Shown here piece by piece: positions 7,829 through 17,130 of a DNA stretch of 46,190 nt (positions are counted from its first letter, which is position 1; every line of letters begins with the position of its first letter). Both the position numbers and the translations under genes were made by a program. The notes beneath the pieces were generated by a model. That model saw only the letters and a list, made by a program, of their open reading frames with translations. It ran no database searches and had not been told where the DNA came from. The DNA is from Pararhodobacter sp. (lineage in GTDB: Bacteria; Pseudomonadota; Alphaproteobacteria; Rhodobacterales; Rhodobacteraceae): assembly GCA_020832805.1 (NCBI GenBank), contig JAFIED010000012.1, positions 1-46,190 of the forward strand, written 5' to 3'.

Positions 7829-8884
7829 TCAGGCACTCACCAGGAAAACTGACAGCGCGCCGATCATCAGAAGAAGACCAACCATCGCCTCCAGCCCGGC
7901 GGCGACCCACAAGCGCCGATGCCCGGCCAGCCACCCGCCCCCCAGCCGCAGCAACCCGTCGCGCCCGGCAACCAGCGCAAGCGCCAGCGCGACCGACACA
8001 CCCGCAGTGCCCAGCGCCATCGCATAGGCGCCCGCAATGCCCACCCAGATCAACCCCATTTGCCAGGTCAGCAGCAGCAACAGCAACGCCCCGGAACATG
8101 GCCTGACAGCGACGGCCGCCACCAGTGCTGCAATTTCCCGCGGGGTGGCGGCTTGCAGCATGGCGCCGACGGGCGGTTGATGCGCAATGCCGCAGTCAGG
8201 ACAATCGGGCAGGCAATCGGCCCGATAAACATGCGCCCGCACCGGTTGCCGGCCCGTGCGGGTTGCAGCCAGCATCATCGCCGCCGGACCGGGCGCACCG
8301 GGTGCCACTGACGCAGATGGCAGGCGACCCTCGGCGACATCCACCACCGATGGCCGGCGCCAGGTCGGCGCCAGCCGTGCCAGGGCGCGCCAGCACAACC
8401 AAAGGCCCAGCCCGGCCACTGCCGCCAGCCCGGCAGGCGCCAGCACATCGCGGTCGATGCCCTGCAGCGTGCCACGCCCCATGCCGGCAAGGCCGGCCAC
8501 GGCCAGCACCAGGGCCACGCCAACGCTGGCCTGCGCCAGAGCCGCCAGCAGGCCGATACCCGCCAACCGTGCCGCACCGACCCGGCGCGATACGCCATAG
8601 GCTCCCAGCAGCGCCTTGCCATGCCCCGGCCCCAGGGCATGCGCGAACCCGTAAAACAGGCACAGACCCAGAAGCGCCCAGAACGCGGTCGCCTGACCCC
8701 GGCTGACCCCGCGCAATTCGCGCGCCAGATCCGCCTGGAACGCTGACTGTATCGACAGCAGCCACCGGCCAAACGGCTGCAGCACCGGCGCCAGCAGAGT
8801 CTGCAGCGGCTCGGCCAGCGGGCCGCTCAGAACCGCCCAGCCAACCAGGGCCACCACCGCAAGGAACAGAATAAAGCGCCTCAT
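7829..8884 (-). CDS. NicO/RcnA-type nickel/cobalt transporter
   Basis: A 351-residue membrane protein. The family motif FAHALGPGHGKALLGAYG is near residue 75, in the second transmembrane segment. About six to seven hydrophobic segments follow, with a long cytoplasmic or periplasmic linker in the middle that contains a Cys-rich stretch (DCLPDCPDCGIAH) able to bind metal. NicO family members export or import Ni2+/Co2+. In many proteobacteria the gene follows a DUF1007 periplasmic partner, but none is present here; upstream is htpX. The ATG at 8884 gives a clean first transmembrane helix (RRFILFLAVVALVGWAVL), whereas the frame upstream to 8983 overlaps the region before htpX and is not membrane-like. 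The transport direction cannot be decided. Confidence 0.87.
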   Translation of the reverse strand: MRRFILFLAVVALVGWAVLSGPLAEPLQTLLAPVLQPFGRWLLSIQSAFQADLARELRGVSRGQATAFWALLGLCLFYGFAHALGPGHGKALLGAYGVSRRVGAARLAGIGLLAALAQASVGVALVLAVAGLAGMGRGTLQGIDRDVLAPAGLAAVAGLGLWLCWRALARLAPTWRRPSVVDVAEGRLPSASVAPGAPGPAAMMLAATRTGRQPVRAHVYRADCLPDCPDCGIAHQPPVGAMLQAATPREIAALVAAVAVRPCSGALLLLLLTWQMGLIWVGIAGAYAMALGTAGVSVALALALVAGRDGLLRLGGGWLAGHRRLWVAAGLEAMVGLLLMIGALSVFLVSA

Positions 8885-9007
8885 GCCCGGCCTTCTACCG
8901 CATGGGCGGGACGGAATGAACCGCCCCGCCTGCACAGCAGGCTGTGATCGGCAGGGATCAGCCGTGGCCGGGCTGCCCGGCATCGCGCCCGAAAGCCGCC
9001 CAATACG

Positions 9008-9904
9008 TCAACCCCAGGGGCCGCCGCGCCCGCGCATGGCGTTACCACCACCCCCACCGCCGCCAGAGACACCCATTTCCGTCGCCATCTTCTGCAGCGC
9101 CGCGATGCGGTTGTGGGTCGATGGATGGGTGGAAAACAGCTTGTCGCGCTTGTGCACATGCAACGGGTTGATGATGAACATATGCGCGGTCGCCGGGTTC
9201 TGCTCTGCGCGGTCGTTGTCGATGCGCGCCGCACCATCCTGAATGCGCTGCAGCGCCGATGCCAGCCACAACGGGTTCCCGCAGATTTCGGCGCCAACCC
9301 GGTCGGCCTGATACTCGCGCGAGCGCGAAATCGCCATCTGCACCAGCGCGGCGGCCAGTGGCGCCAGGATCATCATCGCAATCAATGCGATAGGGTTGGC
9401 ATTCCGGCCCCGCCCGAAGATCAGCGCAAAATTCGCCAGCATCGAAATGGCACCGGCAAAGGTGGCGGTGATCGTCATGATCAGCGTGTCATAGTTGCGG
9501 ATATGCGCCAGTTCATGCGCCATCACGGCTGCCACCTCCTCGGGTGACAGGCGCCGCAACAGGCCGGTCGTGGCGGCAACGGCAGCGTTGTCGGGGTTGC
9601 GGCCAGTGGCAAAGGCGTTTGGCTGGTCTTCCTCGATGATATAGATCTTCGGCACCGGCATGCCGGCATTATCCGCCAGCCTCACCACCATTTCCTGAAG
9701 TTCCGGCGCGGTGTGCGCATCAACCGGCCGCGCGTTATACATGCGCAACACCATCTGGTCGGAATTCCACCAGGCGTAGGCATTCATGCCGATGGCGACG
9801 GCCAAGGCGATCAGCGTGCCGGCCCCGCCACCGATGGCATAGCCCACCGCCAGAAAAAGAGCGGTCATCGCCGCCATTAGGATCGCTGTCTTGAAATATC
9901 CCAT
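9008..9904 (-). CDS. htpX: Membrane zinc metalloprotease HtpX
   Basis: A 298-residue M48B peptidase of the inner membrane that degrades misfolded membrane proteins together with FtsH. Two N-terminal transmembrane helices (residues about 7-45) precede the zinc site HELAH (His130, Glu131, His134) and the third ligand Glu197 in SREYQAD; two more hydrophobic segments lie between them. The start ATG at 9904 ([10 protein letters not shown]) is the family-typical N-terminus. The C-terminus is unusually glycine-rich (seven consecutive Gly, then [11 protein letters not shown]). The gene is divergent from a methyltransferase, with 80 bp between the starts. Confidence 0.95.
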   Translation of the reverse strand: MGYFKTAILMAAMTALFLAVGYAIGGGAGTLIALAVAIGMNAYAWWNSDQMVLRMYNARPVDAHTAPELQEMVVRLADNAGMPVPKIYIIEEDQPNAFATGRNPDNAAVAATTGLLRRLSPEEVAAVMAHELAHIRNYDTLIMTITATFAGAISMLANFALIFGRGRNANPIALIAMMILAPLAAALVQMAISRSREYQADRVGAEICGNPLWLASALQRIQDGAARIDNDRAEQNPATAHMFIINPLHVHKRDKLFSTHPSTHNRIAALQKMATEMGVSGGGGGGGNAMRGRGGPWG

Positions 9905-9984
9905 GACTACCCTCCGTCGGTGGCAGATGATATGTGCTGCGCGCCGGCGGCTTGCAAGGCGAAGCCGCATCGGACGGAGAAAAC

Positions 9985-10749
9985 ATGGACAATCTCATCC
10001 CTGCCGGGCAACACTGGTCGGCGAAACATTACGCGCGTGATGCCGGTTTCGTGCCTGCCCTTGGCGCGCCGCTGCTGGCGCTGATCGACCTGCAAGCCGG
10101 CGAGCGGGTGCTTGATCTGGGTTGCGGCGATGGCGTGCTGACCACGCGTCTGGCCAGGACCGGCGCCGATGTCACCGGGCTGGAACCGGACCCGGACATG
10201 GCCAGGGCCGCCCGTGCCCGAGGCATCAGCGTAATGGAACAGGACGCCCATGATGCATTCGGAGAAAGCGCCTTTGACGCGGTGTTTTCGAATGCGGCGC
10301 TGCACTGGATGCGCAAGCCGGAGCAGGTGCTGGGCCATGTGCATGTCGCGCTGCGCCCGGGTGGCCGTTTCGTGGCCGAGCAGGGCGGTTTCGGCAATGT
10401 GGCGGCTGTCGTCACGGCGCTGATGGCGGCGCTGGAGGCACAGGGCCACCCCACCCCCGCGCGGCCGGTCTGGGATTTCCCATCGGTGACAGGGCAGCGG
10501 CGCCGGTTGGAAGCAGCCGGATTCTTGGTTGACGAGATCGCCCTGATTCCACGCCCCACACCATTACCGACAGGCATTTCGGGCTGGCTGGCAACCTTTG
10601 CCAACCCGTTCCTGACAGCTGTGCCCCAGCCGGCGCGCGCATCGGTTCTGGCCGATTGCACCCGCCGGTTGAGCGTCCTGCATGACGCGCATGAGGGCTG
10701 GATTGCCGATTACGTCCGCTTGCGGTTCCTGGCCCGCAAACCGGGCTGA
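9985..10749 (+). CDS. Class I SAM-dependent methyltransferase
   Basis: A 254-residue cytoplasmic methyltransferase. The SAM-binding motif [13 protein letters not shown] is at residues about 40-51, motif II acidic residue in [10 protein letters not shown], and motif IV-like [13 protein letters not shown] near 95-107, typical of the UbiE/trans-aconitate methyltransferase-like (Methyltransf_11/25) families. The ATG at 9985 has a GGAGA ribosome binding site seven bases upstream. It converges on the PfkB kinase gene with only five bases between the stops. Trans-aconitate methyltransferase-like enzymes have this SNAALHW motif, but the substrate is not provable here. Confidence 0.85.
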   Translation: MDNLIPAGQHWSAKHYARDAGFVPALGAPLLALIDLQAGERVLDLGCGDGVLTTRLARTGADVTGLEPDPDMARAARARGISVMEQDAHDAFGESAFDAVFSNAALHWMRKPEQVLGHVHVALRPGGRFVAEQGGFGNVAAVVTALMAALEAQGHPTPARPVWDFPSVTGQRRRLEAAGFLVDEIALIPRPTPLPTGISGWLATFANPFLTAVPQPARASVLADCTRRLSVLHDAHEGWIADYVRLRFLARKPG

Positions 10750-10754
10750 CGGAT

Positions 10755-11762
10755 TCAGGCCCGTACCAGACCCGCAGCCTGCAGGCGTGCACGGACATTG
10801 CCTTGCGGGCGCGCGCCCATGTGCGAGATCACCTCGGCCGCCGCGATGCAGCCCATGCGGCCCGCCGTTTCCAGCGAATGGCCGGTGGCGATGCCGTACA
10901 GGAATCCCGCCGCAAACTGATCGCCCGCGCCGGTGGCATCGACCGGCACGGTGCGTTCCACCGGAACCTGAACGCGATGGCCGCCCTGCATCAGCACCAC
11001 CGGTTCGCCCGATCGGGTGCAGACCAGCATCGCGCAGTCCTGTGATGCCTGCGCCAGCGCATCGTCGATATCGTTCGCCTGATACAGTGCCACCCATTCC
11101 TGTTGGTTGCCAATGACGAAATCCATCTCGTCGCGCACCAGCACCCGGAAATCCTCGCGGTGACGATTCACGCAAAACGGATCGGACAGCGCGATGCCCA
11201 CGCGCCCACCCGCCGCGCGGCAGGCGCGGGCCGCCTTCAGAAAGGCCTCCTTGCCCTTGTCCTTGTCGAACAGATAGCCCTCCAGAAACACGATCTCGCT
11301 GTCAGCCATGACCGCCTCATCGACATCGTCGGGGCCCAGTTCGGCCGAAATGCCCAGATAGGTGTTCATCGAACGCTCGCCATCAGGGGTGACAAAGATC
11401 ATGCAGCGTGATGTCGGCAACTCGCCATCGGCCACGGGCGCATTCACAAAGGCGGTGCCCGCGCGCACCGTGTCGTCGGCGCAGAACCGGCCCAGTTCGT
11501 CGTCATGCACACGGCCGACAAAGGCAGTGCGCAACCCCAGTCGGCCCGCACCGGCAATGGTATTGGCAACAGACCCGCCCGCGCTTTGCTGCCGTGCGTC
11601 CATGCGCGCCAGCAGCGCCTCGGCCTGGTCGCGTTCGACCAGTTGCATCACGCCCTTGCGGATGCCCAGGTCGTCCAGCAAATGATCGGGGGCGCGGGCG
11701 ATGACATCGACAATCGCATTGCCGATGCCGGAAAGCTGGTATTTCTTCTGCTGAATGGTCAT
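10755..11762 (-). CDS. PfkB-family carbohydrate kinase, adenosine kinase-like
   Basis: A 335-residue ribokinase-fold kinase, cytoplasmic. The N-terminal PfkB signature AGGSVANTIAGAGRLG is at residues about 61-75 and the C-terminal signature VDATGAGDQFAAGF at 274-287, with the catalytic base Asp281. The N-terminus (LSGIGNAIVDVIA) and overall length match the alphaproteobacterial proteins annotated as adenosine kinase, which convert adenosine to AMP using ATP; other nucleoside or sugar substrates are possible. The ATG at 11762 overlaps the stop of nth by four bases (ATGA), so the two are translationally coupled. Confidence 0.87.
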   Translation of the reverse strand: MTIQQKKYQLSGIGNAIVDVIARAPDHLLDDLGIRKGVMQLVERDQAEALLARMDARQQSAGGSVANTIAGAGRLGLRTAFVGRVHDDELGRFCADDTVRAGTAFVNAPVADGELPTSRCMIFVTPDGERSMNTYLGISAELGPDDVDEAVMADSEIVFLEGYLFDKDKGKEAFLKAARACRAAGGRVGIALSDPFCVNRHREDFRVLVRDEMDFVIGNQQEWVALYQANDIDDALAQASQDCAMLVCTRSGEPVVLMQGGHRVQVPVERTVPVDATGAGDQFAAGFLYGIATGHSLETAGRMGCIAAAEVISHMGARPQGNVRARLQAAGLVRA

Positions 11763-12403
11763 GTCGTTTTTTCCTCGAATGGGCAGAGATCGCGGATCAC
11801 GCAGGCCCCACAGACCGGCTTTCGCGCCTTGCAGACATAGCGGCCGTGCAGGATCAGCCAGTGGTGGGCGTGCAACTGGTATTCGGCGGGCACATGATCC
11901 TCGATCGCGCGCTCGACCGCAGTGACATCCTTGCCGGGGCAAATGCCCGTTCGATTACCCACGCGGAATATGTGTGTATCCACAGCCTGCGCGGGATGCC
12001 GCCACCACATGCTGAGAACCACATTCGCCGTCTTGCGCCCCACACCGGGCAGCGATTGCAGCGCGGCGCGCGAAGAGGGCACCTGCCCATCGTACTGTTC
12101 GACCAGAATGCGGCTCAGTTTCAGTACATTCCTTGCCTTGTTGCGAAACAGGCCGATGGTGCGGATATGGGCGATCAGGCCTTCCTCGCCCAGCGCCAGC
12201 ATCTTTTCCGGCGTGTCGGCAATCCGGAACAGCGCGCGCGTGGCCTTGTTGACCCCGACATCGGTCGCTTGTGCCGACAGCGCCACAGCCACCAGCAGGG
12301 TAAATGCGTTGACATGCTCAAGCTCGCCCTTGGGCTCGGGCTCTGCTGCATGAAAGCGGCGAAAGATCTCGGTAATCGTTGCGTAATCAAGCTGGCTGGC
12401 CAT
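11759..12403 (-). CDS. nth: Endonuclease III (DNA glycosylase/AP lyase)
   Basis: A 214-residue base excision repair enzyme that removes oxidised pyrimidines and cleaves AP sites. The helix-hairpin-helix is LPGVGRKTANVVL with the catalytic Lys124; the catalytic Asp142 is in VDTHIFRV; the C-terminal [4Fe-4S] loop has Cys191, 198, 201 and 207 in the C-X6-C-X2-C-X5-C spacing. The ATG at 12403 is preceded by a strong GAGGGGGG Shine-Dalgarno sequence; a TTG at 12418 would add five residues. It is the upstream partner of the PfkB kinase in a two-gene operon. Confidence 0.96.
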   Translation of the reverse strand: MASQLDYATITEIFRRFHAAEPEPKGELEHVNAFTLLVAVALSAQATDVGVNKATRALFRIADTPEKMLALGEEGLIAHIRTIGLFRNKARNVLKLSRILVEQYDGQVPSSRAALQSLPGVGRKTANVVLSMWWRHPAQAVDTHIFRVGNRTGICPGKDVTAVERAIEDHVPAEYQLHAHHWLILHGRYVCKARKPVCGACVIRDLCPFEEKTT

Positions 12404-12464
12404 GCCCCCCTCATGCAACGGGCTGGCCAGAGGCGCAAGTCTGTGAAACAGGCGACACAGTTTG

Positions 12465-13694
12465 TCAGTCGCGCCCGTTGCCCCGCCGCAGCAGCCGGCC
12501 TATCAGGAACGAGGTGCGCGGCACATAGGTATAGCGCGTGCGGTCCTCTGGCACCGGGCGGGCCCGGCGTCGGACAAGGGTAAACACCACCAGCAGCCCA
12601 TGCGCCAGCGCAATGAAGCCGAACATCCCCGATGGCCCGATGACCGCAAGCAGCACCGAAGCAATGACCGGGCTGGCGATGGCCCCTACCGCGTAAAAGA
12701 ACATCAGCGCCGCCGACAGTTCGACCCGCTCGTGCTGTTGTGCAAAATCATGGGCATGGGCGGCCGAGACCGAGTAGATCGTAAAGGTGGCAAAACCAAA
12801 GAATCCCGCCGCCATAAAGATGGTGATGACGCCGCCACTCGCCGCCATGACCGTCAGCGCACAGGCCAGGACTGACGCCAGCGACAGCCAAATAAGCACC
12901 GTGCGGCGGTCGAACTTGTCTGCCAGCCAGCCCGCCGGCAACTGCGCCAGTGCGCCGCCCAGCACATAGGCTGCCAGGAACAGGGCAATCCGGTCGGCGG
13001 CCAGCCCCACTGCCAGGCCATACAGCGGCCCCACCATGCGAAAGGCCGCGCCGGTGATGCCCGATACCACCACGCCTGCCACCGCCAGCGGCGAATTGCG
13101 CAAGGCGATCAACGGCCTCAGGCGCGGCGCGACGCCCGTTTCAGGCGCCTCGGCCCGGGTCAGCACCAGGGGGAACAGGGCCGCACAGCACAGCAGCGCC
13201 AGCAGGTTGTATGACAGATAGGCCGCAGGCGCCAAGACCGCGATCAGCAGCTGGGCGCCCAGCGACCCCACGATATCGACGACGCGGTAGACACCCATGG
13301 CCCGCCCGCGCGTTTCGTTGGTAACCTTGGCCTGCAACCAGGCCTCGATGATGGTGTAGCAGCCGGCCACGGCCACCCCGATGGCGATCCGCATCGGCAC
13401 CCAGGCCCAGGCATGGGGGATCATCATATGCGCCAGAATGCCAATGGTGCCCGCAGCGGTCAGCGCGGCAAAGGCGCGCGAATGCCCGACCTCGCCCATC
13501 AGCCGCGGCGCCCACCAGCAGCCAATGAAGAAGCCCAGGAAATGCGCCGAGCCCAGAAAGCCGATTTCCGTTGCGCTGAAGCCCAGCAGGTCGCCTGACA
13601 GCGCATCAAGCGGCGCCACGCCGCCAAGGCCCAGTTGCAACAGCACGACCGACAGGAAAAGCGCAGCAAAGGAAATGAGAAGGCGCATGGGCAT
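12465..13694 (-). CDS. MFS transporter, YcaD-like
   Basis: A 409-residue inner-membrane protein with twelve predicted hydrophobic segments. The first helix (LLISFAALFLSVVLLQLGLGG), the motif LSATEIGFLGSAHFLGFFIG-like second segment and the loop RGRAMGVYRVVDIVGSLGAQ fit the major facilitator superfamily, UMF2/YcaD branch. The loop LADKFDRRTVL between helices 8 and 9 is the second-half motif A. The start is placed at ATG 13694 (MPMRLL); ATG 13688 is equally possible. The same frame stays open to 14297, but that extension lies antisense to the Ada-like gene and is not membrane-like, so it is not coding. Substrate unknown. Confidence 0.85.
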   Translation of the reverse strand: MPMRLLISFAALFLSVVLLQLGLGGVAPLDALSGDLLGFSATEIGFLGSAHFLGFFIGCWWAPRLMGEVGHSRAFAALTAAGTIGILAHMMIPHAWAWVPMRIAIGVAVAGCYTIIEAWLQAKVTNETRGRAMGVYRVVDIVGSLGAQLLIAVLAPAAYLSYNLLALLCCAALFPLVLTRAEAPETGVAPRLRPLIALRNSPLAVAGVVVSGITGAAFRMVGPLYGLAVGLAADRIALFLAAYVLGGALAQLPAGWLADKFDRRTVLIWLSLASVLACALTVMAASGGVITIFMAAGFFGFATFTIYSVSAAHAHDFAQQHERVELSAALMFFYAVGAIASPVIASVLLAVIGPSGMFGFIALAHGLLVVFTLVRRRARPVPEDRTRYTYVPRTSFLIGRLLRRGNGRD

Positions 13695-13850
13695 ACCGCA
13701 GCCGTGTCGATGCAACTGTGGCCCGCCGCGCTGCCCGCGTCCAGTACTAAACCCGCATGTTCCGGGTCGCCTGAGCCTGCGGCAATGGCTAACATGCAGC
13801 GAAATGTACCCCCGTTGGGGCAAACAGGCGCTTTGAACAGCGAGGAAACG

Positions 13851-14735
13851 ATGGAAGACATCGTGTCTGGCAACGGCACTGAACCCGCCGATGACGATAC
13901 GGGCGCGGGCTATCACTATCGTCTGATCGCGCGCGCCATGGCCGAGATCGACACGGCAGGCGGTGAGCGGTTGGCCCTTGATGATCTGGCTGGCAAGCTG
14001 GGGATGAGCCCAGCGCATTTCCAGCGCGTGTTCTCGCAATGGGTGGGCGTATCGCCAAAACGATACCAGCAATATCTGGCACTTGGCCACGCGCGGCAGT
14101 TGCTGGCTGAACGCAAGACCGTGCTGGACACGGCGCTGACGGCGGGGCTGTCTGGGCCGGGCCGCCTGCATGACCTGTTCCTGCGCTGGGAGGCCATGAG
14201 CCCCGGCACCTATGCCCGCCGAGGCGCGGGGATGACCATTGCCTGGGGCCAGTTCGACAGCCCTTTCGGCCCGGTCGTCGCCATGGGTACGCCGCACGGG
14301 CTGTGCGGGCTGGCCTTTTCGGCCGAGACCGGCGCCGGAGGCGCGTTTGCCGATCTATCCGCGCGCTGGCCAGCTGCCCGGTATGTCGAAGAGCCCGAGA
14401 GGCTGCGCGACTGGGTCGAGGGCGCCTTTGGCGGCCATGCCAAGGTCCCGGTGCAGGTGATCGGCGCCCCGTTCCAGATCAAGGTCTGGGAGGCCTTGCT
14501 CAGCATACCGTCCGGCCATGTGGCCACCTATGCCCAGGTCGCCGCCGCCATCGGCAAACCGCGTGCCATGCGTGCGGTCGGCAGTGCGGTGGGGCAAAAC
14601 CCGCTGGCACCCTTGATTCCCTGTCATCGGGTGATTGCCAGTTCCGGCGCACTGGCCGGCTATCGCTGGGGGCTGCCGGTAAAGCGGGCATTACTGGCCT
14701 GGGAAGGCGCGCGCCACGACGCCGCGCACGCCTGA
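13851..14735 (+). CDS. Ada-like fusion: AraC helix-turn-helix + methylated-DNA--protein-cysteine methyltransferase
   Basis: A 294-residue protein. Residues about 20-120 form an AraC-type DNA-binding domain (LDDLAGKLGMSPAHFQRVF and the second helix-turn-helix ending in SPGTYARRG). Residues about 130-290 form an Ogt/MGMT domain with the active-site Cys258 in PLIPCHRVI and the RAVGSAVGQNP arginine-finger segment. The enzyme transfers alkyl groups from O6-alkylguanine irreversibly to its own cysteine. Compared with E. coli Ada it lacks the N-terminal zinc/Cys domain that senses methylphosphotriesters, so regulation by that route is not expected. The ATG at 13851 has a GAGGAAA ribosome binding site; it is divergent from the MFS transporter. 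Confidence 0.92.
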   Translation: MEDIVSGNGTEPADDDTGAGYHYRLIARAMAEIDTAGGERLALDDLAGKLGMSPAHFQRVFSQWVGVSPKRYQQYLALGHARQLLAERKTVLDTALTAGLSGPGRLHDLFLRWEAMSPGTYARRGAGMTIAWGQFDSPFGPVVAMGTPHGLCGLAFSAETGAGGAFADLSARWPAARYVEEPERLRDWVEGAFGGHAKVPVQVIGAPFQIKVWEALLSIPSGHVATYAQVAAAIGKPRAMRAVGSAVGQNPLAPLIPCHRVIASSGALAGYRWGLPVKRALLAWEGARHDAAHA

Positions 14736-14904
14736 CAAGACAGCCCGGGTGCGACTGCCCGCCGGGTGCCCGCCGGAAGACTGGCGAATGACCGGCGAAT
14801 GCCCGCCACTCGTCAGGGCACCACTTCACGGCCTTTTGCGTTTCCCGTCGTGGGCGCATAGACTAGCCCCGTCCATCTGCTTTTTGACGCGAAGGAAATG
14901 AGCC

Positions 14905-15540
14905 ATGAACTTCAAGCCTTTCGTTGCCTCTGGTGCGCTCGTGGCGCTTTTGGCCGGCTGCACGGACCCGCAGACCGGCGAGCTTGACCGTACACGCACC
15001 GGTCTGGGCACCGGCGCCGCGGTCGGCGGTCTGCTGGGTGCTGCCGTTGCAGGTGACCGGGCAACCGGCGCCATTCTTGGCGCGGGTGTGGGCGCCCTTG
15101 CCGGCGGCGCCATCGGCCGCTCGCTGGACCAGCAAGCACAGGAGTTGCGCGGCACCCTGGGTGATGACGTGATCATCCGCCGGTCGGGCAACGAAATCAT
15201 CCTGGTCATGCCGCAGGATATCCTGTTTGCCATCGACAGCGCCGAACTGCGCCCTGACCTCACGCGTGATCTGCAAGCCATCGGCACCTCGCTGCAGCGC
15301 TACCCGGACACGATCGTCGTGGTGACCGGCCATACCGACAGCACGGGGTCGGCCGCACATAACCAGCGCCTGTCAGAACGCCGGGCGCAGTCGGTGGCAT
15401 CGGTGCTGATCAACTCTGGTGTCTCGCCGCGCCGGATTGACACGCGTGGCGCCGGGCAGACCCAGCCCATCGCCTCGAATGAAACGGCACAGGGCCGGGC
15501 GCAGAACCGGCGTGTGGAAATCGTGATCCGCGCCCAGTAA
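14905..15540 (+). CDS. OmpA-family outer-membrane lipoprotein with glycine-zipper
   Basis: A 211-residue lipoprotein. A signal peptide ends in the lipobox LLAGC (Cys19); a glycine-zipper segment follows (about residues 33-75, alternating GA/GG as in GTGAAVGGLLGAAVAG), then a peptidoglycan-binding OmpA C-terminal domain (about 95-210) with the motif VVTGHTDSTGSAAHNQRLSERRAQSV and the terminal NRRVEI. It should be lipid-anchored in the outer membrane and tether it to peptidoglycan, similar to YiaD. The ATG at 14905 has an AAGGAAATG ribosome binding site. It is followed by a strong rho-independent terminator and stands as a single-gene unit. Confidence 0.93.
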   Translation: MNFKPFVASGALVALLAGCTDPQTGELDRTRTGLGTGAAVGGLLGAAVAGDRATGAILGAGVGALAGGAIGRSLDQQAQELRGTLGDDVIIRRSGNEIILVMPQDILFAIDSAELRPDLTRDLQAIGTSLQRYPDTIVVVTGHTDSTGSAAHNQRLSERRAQSVASVLINSGVSPRRIDTRGAGQTQPIASNETAQGRAQNRRVEIVIRAQ

Positions 15541-15599
15541 GCGCGCGTTGCGCCGCGCCGCCGACGCAAGATGCATCGGCAGCGCGGGAATGAACCGAT

Positions 15600-15627
15600 G
15601 GGGCAGGCCGCCATGCCTGCCCCTTTT
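15600..15627 (+). terminator. Rho-independent terminator after the OmpA-like lipoprotein
   Basis: A perfect 9-bp stem, GGGGCAGGC (15600-15608) and GCCTGCCCC (15615-15623), with a six-base loop, is followed directly by TTTTCTT. It lies 60 bp after the lipoprotein stop on the same strand. Confidence 0.85.
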
Positions 15628-15712
15628 CTTGTCACTTCGCGTCATCAATGACGGATGGTGTTGAGAAACGGCAATTCTGGTCATATCTTTTTACCGGGTG
15701 GAGGATCAGGGC

Positions 15713-16480
15713 GTGTTTCAACCGGTACAGATGGAGAAGCTGTCACAAGGCGTGGTTCGGCAGATCGAGCTGCTGATCCTGCGCGGCCTTCTGCGGCCGG
15801 GCGAACGGCTGCCATCGGAACGAGAGCTGGCAGAAAAGATGGGGGTCAGCCGCCCGTCCCTGCGCGAGGCGATCGCCGACCTGCAGGAACGCGGCCTGCT
15901 GGTTACCCGCGCAGGCGCCGGGGTTTATGTGGCGAACATGCTGGGCTCTGCTTTCTCGAAAGCACTCATCGACCTCTTTGCCAGCCATCAGGAAGCCCTG
16001 TTCGACTACATCAGCTTTCGACGTGACCTTGAGGGTATGGCGGCCGAACGCGCGGCGCGGTTCGGGTCGGACACGGACCTGAAGGTGATCGACACGATCA
16101 TGCAAAAGATGGAGAACGCGCATCTGAAGCGCGATCCGTCTGACGAAGCGGAACTCGATGCCGAGTTCCATCTGGCCATCATCGAGGCCAGCCATAACAT
16201 CGTGATGCTTCACCTGATGCGCGCCATGTTCGACCTGTTGCGCGCCGGGGTTTTCTACAACCGCCAGCAGATGTTCCGCCAGCGCACCACGCGCGACGCC
16301 CTGCTTGAGCAGCATCGCGCCATCAACGAGGCCATTCAGGCGCGCGATGCCTCGGCCGCCCGTCTGGCGTCCGAAGCTCACATGACCTATGTGGACAACC
16401 AGCTCAACGACCTGTTGAAGGCCGAACGTCACGAAGAAATCGCACGTCTTCGTTATCAGCATGAGGTGACGCGCGGCTGA
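15713..16480 (+). CDS. FadR/GntR family transcriptional regulator (FCD domain)
   Basis: A 255-residue regulator with an N-terminal winged helix-turn-helix (residues about 10-75: LRPGERLPSERELAEKMGVSRPSLREAI) and a C-terminal all-helical FCD domain with the metal-binding histidines expected in the EFHLAIIEASHN, and LEQHRAINEAI segments. The family senses small carboxylic acids (PdhR, LldR, GlcC types). The GTG at 15713 is preferred because a GAGG Shine-Dalgarno lies eight bases before it; the GTG at 15698 has none. The gene stands alone behind a terminator and converges on hspQ, so neither the operator nor the ligand is obvious from context; pyruvate- or lactate-type ligands are family-level guesses. 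Confidence 0.87.
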   Translation: MFQPVQMEKLSQGVVRQIELLILRGLLRPGERLPSERELAEKMGVSRPSLREAIADLQERGLLVTRAGAGVYVANMLGSAFSKALIDLFASHQEALFDYISFRRDLEGMAAERAARFGSDTDLKVIDTIMQKMENAHLKRDPSDEAELDAEFHLAIIEASHNIVMLHLMRAMFDLLRAGVFYNRQQMFRQRTTRDALLEQHRAINEAIQARDASAARLASEAHMTYVDNQLNDLLKAERHEEIARLRYQHEVTRG

Positions 16481-16533
16481 AGGTCGATGCCTGCATGGAT
16501 CAGGCCCGCGTCAGAAGCGCCCTGACGCCGCTG

Positions 16534-16860
16534 TCAGTTCAGCTGAACCTGCAGCGGGTAAAAACCATTCTCGAAGTCGCCGAACAGATCAGGCAGATCA
16601 GGGTGGTCAACCGGCTCGCCGGAATCGTCGGCCACCAGATTCTGCTCTGATACATAAGCCACGTAATAACTCTGCTCGTTTTCAGCCAGCAAATGATAGA
16701 AAGGCTGGTCCTTTGACGGACGGGATTCCTGGGGAATCGCGTCATACCACTCATCCGTGTTTGCAAAGATTGCATCGACATCGAACACCACACCCCTGAA
16801 CGGATGCTTGCGATGCCGTACAACCTGTCCCAGCCGATACTTTGCGTAAGTCTTCAACAT
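16534..16860 (-). CDS. hspQ: Heat shock protein HspQ (hemimethylated-DNA-binding fold)
   Basis: A 108-residue protein of the YccV/HspQ family. The hallmarks are the N-terminal KYRLGQVVRHRKHPFRGVVFDVD, the central QPFYHLLAE and the VAYVSEQNLV segment. In enterobacteria HspQ is a Lon substrate and specificity enhancer and also binds hemimethylated oriC DNA. The length matches the family. The ATG at 16860 has an AGAGGGTGAT ribosome-binding-like region. No heat-shock promoter could be identified with confidence upstream. It converges with the FadR-type regulator. Confidence 0.92.
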   Translation of the reverse strand: MLKTYAKYRLGQVVRHRKHPFRGVVFDVDAIFANTDEWYDAIPQESRPSKDQPFYHLLAENEQSYYVAYVSEQNLVADDSGEPVDHPDLPDLFGDFENGFYPLQVQLN

Positions 16861-17130
16861 ATCACCCTCTTCAACCCCTAGTTAACCCATACCGGCCGGC
16901 ACGGTCCAGCGGCGAAAGTGCGACGGGGCAGAAACAGATTGTGAAATGTGGCAAAACAGTGGCGGCCCCGCCATGTGTGCACAATCGCGCTATCAACGGC
17001 GATTTCCCGTGGTTTATCGCGGCCCATGCTGTGCAACAGGATTTCCATTTTTTGTCAGCTTGCGCTAAGAAGAGGGAAAAGCGGCACAAGACCGCCACCC
17101 ACGGGCATCAATGATCGAGGCAGTGTTCCC

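Noticed and set aside
13695-14297. N-terminal extension of the MFS transporter frame
   Set aside because: It lies opposite the Ada-like gene, is not membrane-like and would add 200 residues not seen in the family.
15675-15700. TGGT...ACC pattern upstream of the FadR-type regulator as an autoregulatory operator
   Set aside because: The arms are short and the spacing (11 bases) does not fit the usual TGGT-N3-ACCA layout of PdhR/LldR-type sites.
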